In this document: piece by piece, positions 55,701 through 64,000 of the stretch
Layout: each line of letters begins with the position of its first letter
How positions within the stretch are numbered: the stretch's first letter is position 1
Assembly (NCBI GenBank): GCA_009869945.1
Contig: WIXG01000046.1
Coordinates: forward strand, 62,001 to 126,000
From: Mesaphorura yosii
Taxonomy: Eukaryota > Arthropoda > Collembola > Poduromorpha > Tullbergiidae
Length of the DNA: 64,000 nucleotides
Direction: 5' to 3'
The notes under the pieces: model-generated
What the model was told of the DNA's origin: nothing
The model's database searches: none
The model's input: only the letters and a program-made list of their open reading frames with translations
Translations under genes and position numbers: made by a program

Positions 55701-58700
55701 CGTACTGGTACACTGTTTAATATTAGAGCGAGAAACGAGAGTATTTACTTTCCAGCGTTATGACCAATTGTTAAAACAACATCACGCACGCACGAATATG
55801 TAAATGAGCAGTTCTTTTTATTTCTTTCTTCCTAAATGGTCCCGTTTGTCCTGCCTGACATGGCATGTTTATAATTAGGGTGTACTGTTTACAACCACCC
55901 ACATAACTTTGGACTGCAGAAGACCTCACCTGAATGAAATATTGAAATAATTAGTAGTTGCAGAATTGAGATAAGAAAGACTTGCAGTCGTGTAGTCAAG
56001 CCATTTTTTCTGCTCTCAGCTCGACTTGGCTAAAGTTTTGTTGTGGTTTCGGTCCCAAGTCGCAATTTATCATTTCGGGGACTATTCACTTAATAAATGC
56101 TTAATAATGGTATAAACCACTCTGGTTGGACAAAGTCGTAAACTATATTGGTCTACCATGAAACATAATAGCATGTCGTGAATAGGTTTCTGCAGGTAAT
56201 GTTTGTTCCCGATCCCTCTCCGACTTCTCGATACAGAAACACACTGTGAGCAACATGCTAAATTGGATTAACAAACTTCATGAGTTATATTAACAAGCAG
56301 CACGACTCGAATCGTTCAAGTTGCGTGTTTGAATATTTTTATGTGTTTTCTTATCAAACTCGAGTTAAATGAAGCCCATGAATTTATCTGATACTTCTGC
56401 TTTCGCATTGCTCCTTCCCCGTGTGACATCTGACAATTAATTCGGGGCGAAAGGTATTTAGAGGAAGTGCGCATTGCAAGAATTTAACCATGCTTGTCGT
56501 TGGATCATAGCTAACAAGCTAACTAACAAGGAGCGGCATTATGCATGAGTTGAAGGCTCAACATGAGTGAAAGTGTGTTTACCGAAAAGAATTGATTGAT
56601 GAGTTGAGTAAGGAAAGGTTTCTTTCCCTGTGCCTGAGTCTCAACCTTTGCAAAGTTTCTTTTCTTCGCCGTTCAGCATATTTTTCACTTCCGAGTTGAA
56701 TAAGAATAATCATTCATGTCAGTAAACACGATAATCTGCAATCTCGCCAGTTTATGTAACTGGCATGACTTACCCGTGTTAAGAGTTTATGGTTATGAAG
56801 GTCTGCCGAAATTTTCAAAAAGGAAGGAAGTTTAAAGGCGAGATTATTTTGATTGAGCCTAGACGGAATGAGAAATTGAATTTCGTTCGCTCATAAAATA
56901 CAATAAAGCAATACTCAAGTCGAATTATTTTCTTTTGTTGCAGATCACATTAGAGAGTTCAGCTGCGGAAAGCGCTACTACCGAACCTTCTACCAGGATC
57001 CCAGGAGAGGCGTTCTCTACATTGGTGCTATGTAAGCCTTGATTTGTACTCTGCTTGTCCAATGCATATCTTGTCTGCCTTAGTGCTTTCACATTCTGCC
57101 GCACGGGTGTCCTTAATTGAATGTGGCTGTTATTTTGGAGCTGCTCCACAATGTTGCAACTGCAGATTTGTCTTGTGCTATAATTTTCGTTGTGATTAAT
57201 ACAAGGCAAGCCGGTTTCTCATCACCTATCTAACTCAATCATACCCAACCTCCTCTTTTGTTTGAACACTGTGCTTGATTAAACTTCCGTGCCTTGAATC
57301 TGCGATTGATAATCAGATTACGACTCTATTCTGCAGCTGTAATCCCGAACACGCATCATACGGTTGAGAAAAGTCGACATTTCGAATTCTGCTGTGTCAA
57401 CATTTTATAGGTGAATGTTTACTACCTGAGCTGGTTCCCCAAACGCACAGAACTTGATTACAAGTCTGCACTCCTGTCCCAAAGTACGGGACTCGGACTC
57501 ATGACGATTGTGGACAAATGCATTATATCAAATCTTTCTATTTAGTGCACACAGCGCAAGCATTTTGATTTATCTTGTCAGCAAGTGCTGATACTGTCAA
57601 TTGGACGAAAGACTTAAGAGGAGAGTATACCGAGAGACAAATCTCTGTGTGTAAAGTCTTAATTATTTCATTTCATTGATATAAATGCGCAATGACCAAT
57701 TCCTCCGTTTCAGAAGCAGCAGGGAAAGTGTCTCCTTTGCAATGAAAGTGAAACTAAAATCGAACTCTATCGACACTGCCTGTAAAACTGATAGCGTTGG
57801 AATCTGATACATTCAACGGAGGTAGTGTAGAAAGGATTTAATGCTTCAGAGACACAGTGCATTTCCTCTCTTTATGTCCACCATTCTTTGAATATCCAGG
57901 CACGTTGTTAACGTTCCCTTGAAGTGCATTACATACTTTGCGAGAAACCGACACTGGCGCTTTCAATTTATTCCGTAAGAGGCAACTCCTTTGATCTTTC
58001 CCCATCTCAACTCTATCCTCATTACCATGCTTTACTGTTTCGTGTTACAAAGACAGCAAAGGATGGTATCGGGTTTGGCGCGTTTCGCGGCCTGAGATCT
58101 AGAACTGAGTCATATGCCAAATTGAAGCTTATGATCCCTAGATTACAGGAAAAATACGGGCGGATCGAAATTCACATGCGCTCACCTCCGTTTTTTAATC
58201 CGAAGTTTGACCAAAAATCGAGCATTTCTCACCATTTCTCGGGCTTGCTCTTGGCTAAAGCGGCCATGATCGATGTTTATTTTTGATTTGGCATATGATT
58301 TAGTTCTGGATCTCTTAGGTCGAAAAACGCGCCAAACCCGGTACCCTGTCAAGCTAAACGTCACGAATTTCATATTCGGACTGTTCATTCTTAGTCGTGT
58401 TGGTTTACATCAAACAGGACTATCTATTCCTCCTACCACAGAACTACTGGAAGGACAGGAGTGCCTGGCGCATTATGCAGTTTACTACGAGTGGTGTGAT
58501 TCAGCCTTCGCAGAGAAAATTGACGCTCTAGTGAAATAGGACGACAAACTTAAAAGGCCTGGGCGGAAATTAAAAGGATAATCCGACATGGGACATCATT
58601 TCTTGCACATTCTAAAATGCAAGCATGACTTCTAGCTCCAAGAAACTCTTATACGCAGTATATAATTATAGAGTTCCCTTTTGTGCTGCATAAGAATTTC

Positions 58701-61700
58701 GCCAGAATGGGGAGTCAATCAAACGCCGTGTGTTTGGATGTCGGACCCAGAAAATTCGTAGCAAGTTGAGAAATGAGGCCACGCGTGGCATTGAGCATTA
58801 ACAGTGATGTTTGGTGGGAAAACGAATCTTGAGTTTTACTGTTATTAGTAAAGTATAATTCCCTTTCCTTAAACTAGATCCACAATATTGAAAGAAATAA
58901 AATTTGCGTTGGGTTGCGGAGGCAGACAGAGAGAATGTAATAATAGTCACGCCATGAATTTCGAATGACCCTTTTGTGGTTCCCGGAGCTCGGGTCCGGC
59001 ACTTACTTTTCTTTCTTTTTACTGCTTTCACGTTTCAACTGGTGAAATTGAGCAATGCAAGGTAAAATGGAACACATTCACCAACTCAGAGTGCTTGCTT
59101 GTTCTTCAGATGATGCGGGTCACAGGGGATGTAAAAATTGAATATCTGGATTTAAGCGCGTCGAGAAATTGTCTAAGCCTTCGTGCTTGTAAATGAGCCG
59201 TCTTCTTGTGCAGCTTTTGATACGCCTAATTAAGATGCAACCCTCCTGAAGCGTCAGATAAATAATTCTCTGCGTATTTTTGCAGGGACCGAATCATGCG
59301 AGTCAATTTAAGTAATATCAGTCACATGGATTGCAAGGTAACCAGCGTGAGAGTGATGGTTTTAACTGCTAGTGGAATTGTTCACCAATTGTCGTTATTT
59401 TATTTGCAGAAGGATGGGTTGATAATCAATCCAACTGGACCTGCCACCTGCGTCTCCAAAGGAAAGTCTGAGGTAAGTAAAGAGGTAGGAGTGGCCCAAA
59501 CTTGAACAAACTAGTTTGTAAGAATCTAGAATAATTACTCGAAGAAATTCATGTCTGTCGATGAAGGTACGGGACGGATTCGTCCAATTCGTACATTCTT
59601 AAAGACATCTCAACATGATTGCTACAGCCGGACCATTTACTGTTTTGTTTAGTGTTTTATGATGAGAAGAAAACCATCTGATCTTTGTGCTGCATTTCTC
59701 ACCCGACCTGAGCTGCACGCTTACAAGAAAACAGGGAAGCCGACGTCGTAAAGTGTCGGATGTAAAAAGGGGGAATGCTAATAAAAACGTAATAAATGTA
59801 CCAGTGCAAGTGAAAGCTTGTTCGTAGGTTGTAGTCATAAATCTTTGATTCGCGTTGTTTCGCAATATACGTTCACCGTCACCGTTTAAATAACGACGAT
59901 CGAATTACTTGTCTCCGTCTGTGAGAGACCTTTAGTTTTTCTTCACTGTTCTCGGAACCAATTCTAAATTCTGGACCATAGTTTCGAAGTGCTTTATATC
60001 TCTACACTTAAAGGCACGTTTAAGATAGACGATGAAAGACTGTCATGCGGGCTTCCTTGACTTGACCGTTTGGGTTTATTTCCCAAACGTGCAATCTATG
60101 CCCTCAGATAAATGACACAACCATTTCTAGGATGCTTTCACGTTTTACAAGTTAAAATAGATACTGCAATGCCGTGCACTTGAAAGTCAGGACTTCTTGC
60201 GATCAAACTTGATTTCTCATAATTCGCACATTTGATTTCACAGGACTTTGATTGTCGGAACCACATTCGAGTGATTCAAGGAATGGGAGACGGGAACAGA
60301 CTCTACGTTTGTGGTACAAATGCTCACAATCCAAAAGATTGGGTTATCAATGTAAGTTCATCACCCGCAATGCGGACTCGTTAGTTAGTATTTCAGCTTT
60401 TCAGTTTTGTTTTCTGAATTTCTGAATTTTGTCCGGTTGATCACTTCTCATTTTCCTCTAAAAAACCGGAACTAACTGGCCTGTCTATTTTGTGGTTTTC
60501 TCTTTCTGCTTTCTCTCTCTAAATTCTGTGTCCGTGGTCTTTACTGGATTTCCTAGGTACCATTCGTGGAGACCAATGTAAGACTTGCAATTTTATAACT
60601 CTTTACTATCTTCGTTGATACGTTTTGTCTCGTTTATTCCATGGCCCTAATTAATTAAAAGTGTCGTATTTCTTTTGATGTTTCAGTCCAACTTGACACC
60701 ACTGCCAAGACAGACCTTCGTTCCTGGTATTGGAGAAGGAACTGCTCGCTGTCCGTACGATCCTAATGACAATTCGACCGCTATTTGGGTCGAAACGGGA
60801 AATCCCGATAATCTACCCGGATTATACAGGTAAGTTGTGACAGTAACGTAGACAAGTCGGACCTCCCTTATAATGCAGCTTTACAAAATGTTGTATAATT
60901 ACTTTACAGTGGAACGAATGCTGAGTTCACAAAGGCGGACACCGTCATATTTCGAACTGACCTTTACAATATGACCACCGGTGAACGCAAGCATAGTTTC
61001 AAAAGAACAGTAAAGTACGACTCAAGATGGTTGGAAAGTGAGTCAGCCCTTGCGAACTTCCTCAAGAACGCGTAAATAACTATGAAATTGGATTGCTAAA
61101 GTGTGTCATTGTTTTCAGAGCCGAATTTTGTTGGTTCGTACGAGATCGGTGAGTACGTGTACTTTTTCTTCCGGGAACCAGCAGTCGAGTACATGAACTG
61201 CGGGAAGAATGTTTACTCCCGAGTGGCCAGAGTTTGCAAGCGAGACACTGGTGGAAAGAATATTCTTGTACAAAATTGGGCAACTTATTTGAAAGCCAGA
61301 CTGAACTGCTCCGTTCCAGGAGAGTATCCATTTTACTTCAACGAAATTCGTGAGTTGAAATGTTGAAGAGAGTCCAGCTAACGATGAAATGATTGAAACT
61401 TGTTTCTAATTCCTATATTCTTTGAGTGCAGAAGCCGTGTACAGTGTTCCAGGCGACCACACGAAGTTTTATGCTGTATTCACAACGAGTGGTTCTGGAT
61501 TTACTGGCTCAGCTATATGTGTTTTTACACTCGACTCAATTCAAGACGCCTTTAAGGGCAAATTTAAAGAACAAGCGAGTTCCAGCCATGCTTGGCTCCC
61601 GGTATTGAACCAAAAGGTTCCCGAGCCACGTCCAGGAGAATGTCCCAGCGATACTCAGACACTACCAGGTTAACATTATTTCCCTACCGAGGTCCAATAT

Positions 61701-63138
61701 GTGCCTATTTTAATTTGCTAACTTCATAATTTACATTTTTCTCAATTTAGATACTGTTCTTAACTTCATTCGGTCACATCCACTCATGGACGAGGCAGTA
61801 AAACATGAACATGGAAAACCAGCATTCTTCATCCCAAACCTAATATTTACTCATTTAATCGTGGACAAAATTCAGATTCCCCTTTCCAGGAAAAGCCAAG
61901 ATTTCTACACCATTTTCTTTGCTGGCACTCGTGAGTTTTTGTCATAAAAATAAGTTGCCGCATCACTTCGAGAATTCGTCATTAAATCACTGGGTGTATC
62001 ATTAGATGAAGGAAAGGTGTACAAAATTGTCCAGTGGCAGGACCTTGATGGAGAAACCCATTCTGAGTTGATCGATGTGTTGGAAGGAGTTCATCCAGAG
62101 GCCGTTCGCGCAATGGATATTTCTTCAATGGTAATCAAGTGATTGGAGAAATTCAATTTGAAATGTAATCCGTCAATATACGCTTGTGTTTGCAGTATAA
62201 ATCAATATATGTGAGCTCGGACTACAGAGTCCGGCAAATTGGTGTGGACCCTTGTAGAGTTCGCTACGACAATTGCGTTCGATGTGTGCGTGACCCTTAC
62301 TGCGGTTGGGACACAAAAGAGGGACACTGCAGACCATATGTTCCCGGGTACGTGCCGTGGTTATAATGCTAGTTCTCAAGATACTAGTAACTTAAATTTA
62401 TATTTGGGCTTCTTCTTCAGAATGCTCCAAAGTGTAGGTGGCAACGGCGCCGTTTGTAACTGCCGGAGATGTGCCCGCGAGAAGCAAATTGTCGCGAATT
62501 GGGGCCAGAGCTTACATATTCAGTGCTCGGTGACTCTACCCGAGCAATCGTCGTCCCACACTACGCTTGCATACAAATGGTATCATGCGTCCCCGTCATC
62601 CCATAATCTACCCGATCCTGAACCCGTGGCAATCAGGTAATCACTAGAAACCTCCGCCATCATCTGTATTAAACTATAATTCGGGATTAAACAATTTGCG
62701 TTTCTTATTGTCGTTTTCAGCCCGGAAAAGTATGTGCTGACAGCCGACTTAGGATTGGTAATTCTAAGTATTAGTGAGACTGATGGCGGCCAATGGCAGC
62801 TGAGATATGAAGAAAAAGAAAAAGACATGTCTTTGACGCTATGTACATATAACGTAACTGTAGAAGTTCAAAAGTGCTCAGCTCCTTCGAAATCTTCCGA
62901 CTTCCAAAAGGTGTACAGTGAGTGGTGCCACGAGTTCCAAAAGTACAAACAAGCCATGCAAGCTTGGCAGAGAAGGCAAGAGGTATCACACAAGCCTTAA
63001 AATCCTTGCTTTCAAGAACTTAATCATAATGGTGGTATTTTCTTTCAGCAATGTGGCAAAAAGAATTCCAATGAGTTTACCTCAAATCAGCAGAATTACC
63101 CGAATGAAATATTTCAACCTACGCTTCCGTACGGCTGA
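46594..63138 (+). CDS. Sema2a: Secreted class 2 semaphorin (Sema-2a-like), 15 coding exons, exon 1B form
   Basis: Spliced coding exons: 46594-46795, 56944-57031, 59286-59337, 59410-59472, 60244-60351, 60687-60829, 60910-61037, 61119-61349, 61432-61668, 61751-61930, 62006-62130, 62196-62347, 62421-62636, 62721-62982, 63049-63138. All introns are GT-AG, phases agree at every junction, and the product is 758 residues, close to the usual length for this family. Visible in order: signal peptide 1-34; sema domain about 70-535 with CGTNAHNP (158-165), YFFFRE (276-281) and SRVARVCKRD (295-304); PSI domain about 538-567 with DPYCGWD (552-558); Ig-like domain about 590-692; polar tail ending in an NEIF-containing segment. 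There is no transmembrane helix after the propeller, so the protein should be secreted. Class 2 semaphorins are invertebrate guidance cues that act through plexin receptors (PlexB in Drosophila). The class 2 assignment rests on domain order, lack of a membrane anchor and remembered Drosophila Sema-2a sequence. Sema2a versus a Sema2b-type paralogue is not settled. Confidence 0.93.
46796..56943 (+). other. Long intron 1 (from exon 1B)
   Basis: A 10.1-kb AT-rich intron between exon 1B and exon 2. The open frames inside are short, overlap each other on both strands and show no recognised domain. Long first introns of guidance genes often hold enhancers, but no specific element can be named from sequence alone. 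Confidence 0.7.
56944..57031 (+). CDS. Sema2a: Semaphorin exon 2: start of sema domain
   Basis: Acceptor TTGCAG and donor AT|GTAAGC flank a phase 1 to phase 2 exon. It completes codon 68 (Asp) and encodes HIREFSCGKRYYRTFY followed by an Arg-Arg-Gly-Val-Leu-Tyr-Ile-Gly-Ala segment. This is the first propeller strand of class 2 semaphorins, with the first conserved cysteine (Cys75). It is the first exon common to both candidate 5' ends. Confidence 0.93.
58065..58122 (+). repeat. Left arm of inverted repeat
   Basis: This pairs with 58286-58345 in reverse complement with a few mismatches and short indels, mainly in the middle third. The mismatches suggest an old insertion. Confidence 0.75.
58286..58345 (-). 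repeat. Right arm of inverted repeat
   Basis: Reverse-complement partner of 58065-58122. Similarity fades quickly on both sides, which sets the element boundaries used here. Confidence 0.75.
59286..59337 (+). CDS. Sema2a: Semaphorin exon 3
   Basis: A 52-nt exon between TTTTTGCAG and AAG|GTAACC, phase 2 to phase 0. It completes Met97 and encodes DRIMRVNLSNISHMDCK. Two overlapping-type N-glycosylation sequons (Asn104, Asn107) and Cys113 are visible. The acceptor has a pyrimidine-rich tract; the donor (GTAACC) is weaker than most in this gene. Confidence 0.9.
59410..59472 (+). CDS. Sema2a: Semaphorin exon 4
   Basis: A 63-nt phase 0 to phase 0 exon between TTATTTGCAG and GAG|GTAAGT. It encodes residues 115-135 including TCVSKGKSE with Cys128, a loop that precedes the next conserved propeller blade. 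Confidence 0.92.
59473..60243 (+). other. Semaphorin intron 4
   Basis: A 771-bp GT-AG intron between exons 4 and 5. I see no gene or repeat in it. Confidence 0.85.
60244..60351 (+). CDS. Sema2a: Semaphorin exon 5: CGTNAHNP signature
   Basis: A 108-nt phase 0 to phase 0 exon between TTTCACAG and AAT|GTAAGT, encoding residues 136-171. It holds DFDCRNHIRVIQ and the semaphorin hallmark RLYVCGTNAHNPKDW, with Cys139 and Cys158. The downstream intron contains a candidate 21-nt microexon. Confidence 0.95.
60557..60577 (+). CDS. Candidate 21-nt cassette microexon (VPFVETN) in the sema domain
   Basis: Within the 335-bp intron 5, a pyrimidine-rich stretch ends in TTTCCTAG and is followed by 21 nt in phase 0 with no stop, then a good donor (AAT|GTAAGACT). 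Inclusion would insert VPFVETN between Asn171 and Ser172 without changing the frame, giving a 765-residue protein. Skipping joins exons 5 and 6 equally well, and that skipped form matches the insect protein I recall. Both flanking introns (205 and 109 bp) are of workable size. It may be a regulated microexon or a chance splice-site pair. Confidence 0.5.
60687..60829 (+). CDS. Sema2a: Semaphorin exon 6
   Basis: A 143-nt exon, phase 0 to phase 2, between GATGTTTCAG and ACAG|GTAAGT. It encodes residues 172-218, including sequons NLT (173-175) and NST (200-202), the RCPYDP segment with Cys193, and the conserved LPGLY end of a blade. Confidence 0.93.
60910..61037 (+). CDS. Sema2a: Semaphorin exon 7
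   Basis: A 128-nt exon, phase 2 to phase 1, between CTTTACAG and GAAA|GTGAGT. It completes Ser219 and encodes GTNAEFTKADTVIFRTDLY, then an NMT sequon (239-241) and KYDSRWLE. The TKADTVIFRTDL stretch is strongly semaphorin-like. Confidence 0.95.
61119..61349 (+). CDS. Sema2a: Semaphorin exon 8: central propeller, YFFFRE signature
   Basis: A 231-nt exon, phase 1 to phase 1, between GTTTTCAG and ATTC|GTGAGT. It encodes residues 262-338 and contains the most diagnostic part of the family: GEYVYFFFRE, EYMNCG (Cys289), YSRVARVCKRD (Cys301), GGKN, WATYLKARLNC and PFYFNEI. Confidence 0.97.
61432..61668 (+). CDS. Sema2a: Semaphorin exon 9
   Basis: A 237-nt phase 1 to phase 1 exon after TGAGTGCAG, with donor CCAG|GTTAAC. 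It completes Gln339 and runs to residue 417. AVYSVPGDHTKFYAVFTT, GSAICVFTLDSIQDAFKGKF and VPEPRPGEC are recognisable semaphorin blade and loop sequences. Confidence 0.95.
61751..61930 (+). CDS. Sema2a: Semaphorin exon 10
   Basis: A 180-nt phase 1 to phase 1 exon between TCAATTTAG and CACTC|GTGAGT. It completes Asp418 and encodes TVLNFIRSHPLMDEAVKHE followed by LIFTHLIVDKIQI and FYTIFFAGT, the late blades of the propeller. Confidence 0.95.
62006..62130 (+). CDS. Sema2a: Semaphorin exon 11
   Basis: A 125-nt exon, phase 1 to phase 0, between CATTAG and ATG|GTAATC. It completes His478 and encodes EGKVYKIVQW and the Leu/Ile-rich strand near the end of the propeller, up to residue 519. Confidence 0.93.
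62196..62347 (+). CDS. Sema2a: Semaphorin exon 12: PSI domain
   Basis: A 152-nt exon, phase 0 to phase 2, between GTTTGCAG and CCCGG|GTACGT. After the final propeller strand (YKSIYVSSDYRVRQI) it holds the plexin-semaphorin-integrin cysteine pattern at Cys539, 546, 549, 555 and 564, with DPYCGWD at its centre. Confidence 0.96.
62421..62636 (+). CDS. Sema2a: Semaphorin exon 13: linker and first half of Ig-like domain
   Basis: A 216-nt phase 2 to phase 2 exon between TTCTTCAG and ATCAG|GTAATC. It encodes an unusual Cys-x-Cys-x-x-Cys cluster (582, 584, 587), then the B-strand LHIQCSV (Cys605) and the C-strand tryptophan in YKWYH (Trp623) of an Ig fold, with a Ser/His/Pro-rich loop after it. Confidence 0.92.
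62721..62982 (+). CDS. Sema2a: Semaphorin exon 14: second half of Ig-like domain and C-terminal helix
   Basis: A 262-nt exon, phase 2 to phase 0, between GTTTTCAG and GAG|GTATCA. It completes Ser642. GLVILSISETDGG is a typical Ig E-F region, but where an F-strand Tyr-x-Cys is expected the sequence is Trp-Gln-Leu (667-669), so the usual second Ig cysteine is missing. Cys683, sequon NVT (686-688) and Cys694 follow, then a conserved YSEWCHEFQKYKQAM segment that probably forms a helix. Confidence 0.93.
63049..63138 (+). CDS. Sema2a: Semaphorin exon 15: C-terminal tail and stop
   Basis: A 90-nt exon after TTCTTTCAG in phase 0. It encodes QCGKK, an Asn/Gln/Ser-rich stretch, YPNEIFQP and a short end before TGA at 63136-63138. 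A Cys soon after the splice site and a PNEIF motif near the end match what I recall of insect Sema-2a, which supports this as the true last exon. Confidence 0.92.
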   Translation, partial: QCGKKNSNEFTSNQQNYPNEIFQPTLPYG

Positions 63139-63743
63139 TTTTCCTTCGTAGATTAGCTAATTTAGTCAATTTTGTGTATAAAAAGCTCTAAATAAATCAT
63201 ATGTAATTCCAATCATAAGGCGATAACGTTGACACTTTTTCTATAAGTGAAAGGATGATTGAACGATAAAAGATAAACACCAGTGCCTATCGTTTCAGTG
63301 TACGTTAAGTAATAATGACAACCTCGCCCGTTTCCTCTCTTGTTTTGGACTACTTTGTATTCTCTTCTCGATTGAGAGTCCATTCCTAAATCTTATCGCA
63401 TGAATTCATTAATTTCTCCGCACCAAAAACGAAATAGGAATGCAAAGTCCTTAATTGCTGGCTCCATACGTGAAGCTGTTTTGTTGAGTTGTTCCCCTGT
63501 GATGTAATTTATTTTTCCCATCTCTTGTACTTTCTGTTGCTATTGTATGTTTTGTTAGACTCGTTATTGCTTCGTAGCATTATGTGAGTTTTTGTACGTA
63601 TTTTGACAAAATCCTCGATTAAGTGATTCCGAACTCATATTTGTATATTTATGTCGTAAGTGTTCGAACGAAACAGAGTTGTAATTTGTAATAAATCGAA
63701 CGAATTAAGACACGGGCCATTGACTTATGGTCAGTTTCATGGC
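63139..63743 (+). other. Semaphorin 3' UTR and downstream stretch
   Basis: AT-rich sequence after the stop codon with no recognisable gene. The first candidate polyadenylation signal is AATAAA at 63191-63196; a second lies at 63690-63695. On the opposite strand TTTATT near 63508 could serve the convergent minus-strand open frame further right. The true transcript end cannot be told from sequence. Confidence 0.5.
63191..63196 (+). promoter_or_regulatory. Candidate polyadenylation signal AATAAA
   Basis: A canonical hexamer 53 bases after the stop codon. Using it would give a very short 3' UTR. A further AATAAA at 63690-63695 would give a longer one. Confidence 0.4.
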
Positions 63744-63950
63744 TTATGTATGCTGCGCCAATAAAAGTTGATTAACAAGACGTAGACTTGAGATTATGAG
63801 ATAAATGGACTGGATAGTCACCAAAATGCCGACCAGGAGAAAGGCGACGGTGAAACATGAAAGCCTTTGTTGATCTTGTAATTTCGACGGCAGTTCCTCA
63901 GATGTCTCTTCTCCTTGCATGTTATGCGATGCGGTGGCGTGTAGTGCCAT
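63744..63950 (-). CDS. Small open frame with one membrane span, convergent with the semaphorin
   Basis: Reading leftward from an ATG at 63950, 68 codons run to TAA. A polar N-terminal half (rich in Gln, Glu, Ser) is followed by a clear hydrophobic span of about 25 residues (FTVAFLLVGILVTIQSIYLI) and a short tail. The frame is open for a few codons upstream to a TAG whose AG could also be a splice acceptor, so this may be the last exon of a gene that continues beyond the window. No family is recognised. It may also be chance. Confidence 0.3.
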   Translation of the reverse strand: MALHATASHNMQGEETSEELPSKLQDQQRLSCFTVAFLLVGILVTIQSIYLIISSLRLVNQLLLAQHT

Positions 63951-64000
63951 TGAAGTGGTAACGGCGAACTGCTTCAACTAGAATGCTATGCGTATGTTTT

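Larger units (their letters stand above)
58065..58345. mobile_element. MITE-like inverted-repeat element in intron 2
   Basis: Two imperfect inverted arms of about 58-60 bp (58065-58122 and 58286-58345) face each other across about 163 bp. Outer ends GGTATCGGGTTTGGCGCG and its partner CGCGCCAAACCCGGTACC match at nearly every base, and the inner ends share ATTTGGCATATGA. The interior has no convincing coding frame. The size (about 281 bp), long terminal inverted repeats and intronic position fit a non-autonomous DNA transposon. I see no clear target-site duplication, so the family is not assigned. Confidence 0.7.
57032..59285 (+). other. Semaphorin intron 2
   Basis: A 2254-bp GT-AG intron between exons 2 and 3. 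Apart from the inverted-repeat element at 58065-58345 I see no gene, RNA or tandem repeat in it. Confidence 0.85.

Noticed and set aside
57924..58388. Open frames on both strands sharing an Arg-Ser-Arg-Thr-x-Ser-Tyr-Ala-Lys motif
   Set aside because: The shared motif comes from the inverted repeat read on opposite strands, not from a protein family.

Overview
This window is eukaryotic DNA from an animal, most likely an arthropod. It is AT-rich by eye and mostly non-coding, and its one clear gene is cut by many GT-AG introns. The encoded protein resembles the secreted class 2 semaphorins (Sema-2a) that guide axons in insects. The short introns in the 3' half (65-84 bp) and very long 5' introns would suit a crustacean, springtail or similar pancrustacean, but the species cannot be fixed from the sequence alone. 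Comparisons with insect Sema-2a are from memory, not from an alignment.

Layout: 1-25976 holds no gene I recognise, only a decayed tRNA-like/SINE-like patch near 2431-2520. A candidate distal first coding exon (1A) lies at 25977-26298. A second, better supported first coding exon (1B), with a clean signal peptide, lies at 46594-46795. Both end in phase 1 at a good 5' splice site and both join in frame to the common exon 2 at 56944. Fourteen common exons follow to the stop codon at 63136-63138. The 1B form is 758 residues: signal peptide, Cys-Cys linker, sema beta-propeller, PSI domain, one Ig-like domain and a short polar tail, with no transmembrane segment after the propeller. A 21-nt in-frame candidate microexon (60557-60577) sits in intron 5. 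A MITE-like inverted-repeat element (58065-58345) sits in intron 2.

The large introns hold no confident nested gene. One minus-strand open frame with splice-like ends (37342-37720) and a small single-membrane-span open frame on the minus strand at the right edge (63744-63950, convergent with the semaphorin) deserve checking. Most other long open frames look like chance.

The window works as one developmental signalling gene with a large 5' regulatory landscape: probably two promoters, a possible cassette microexon and an unusual Ig domain. I found no bacterial, phage, CRISPR or multi-gene system here.
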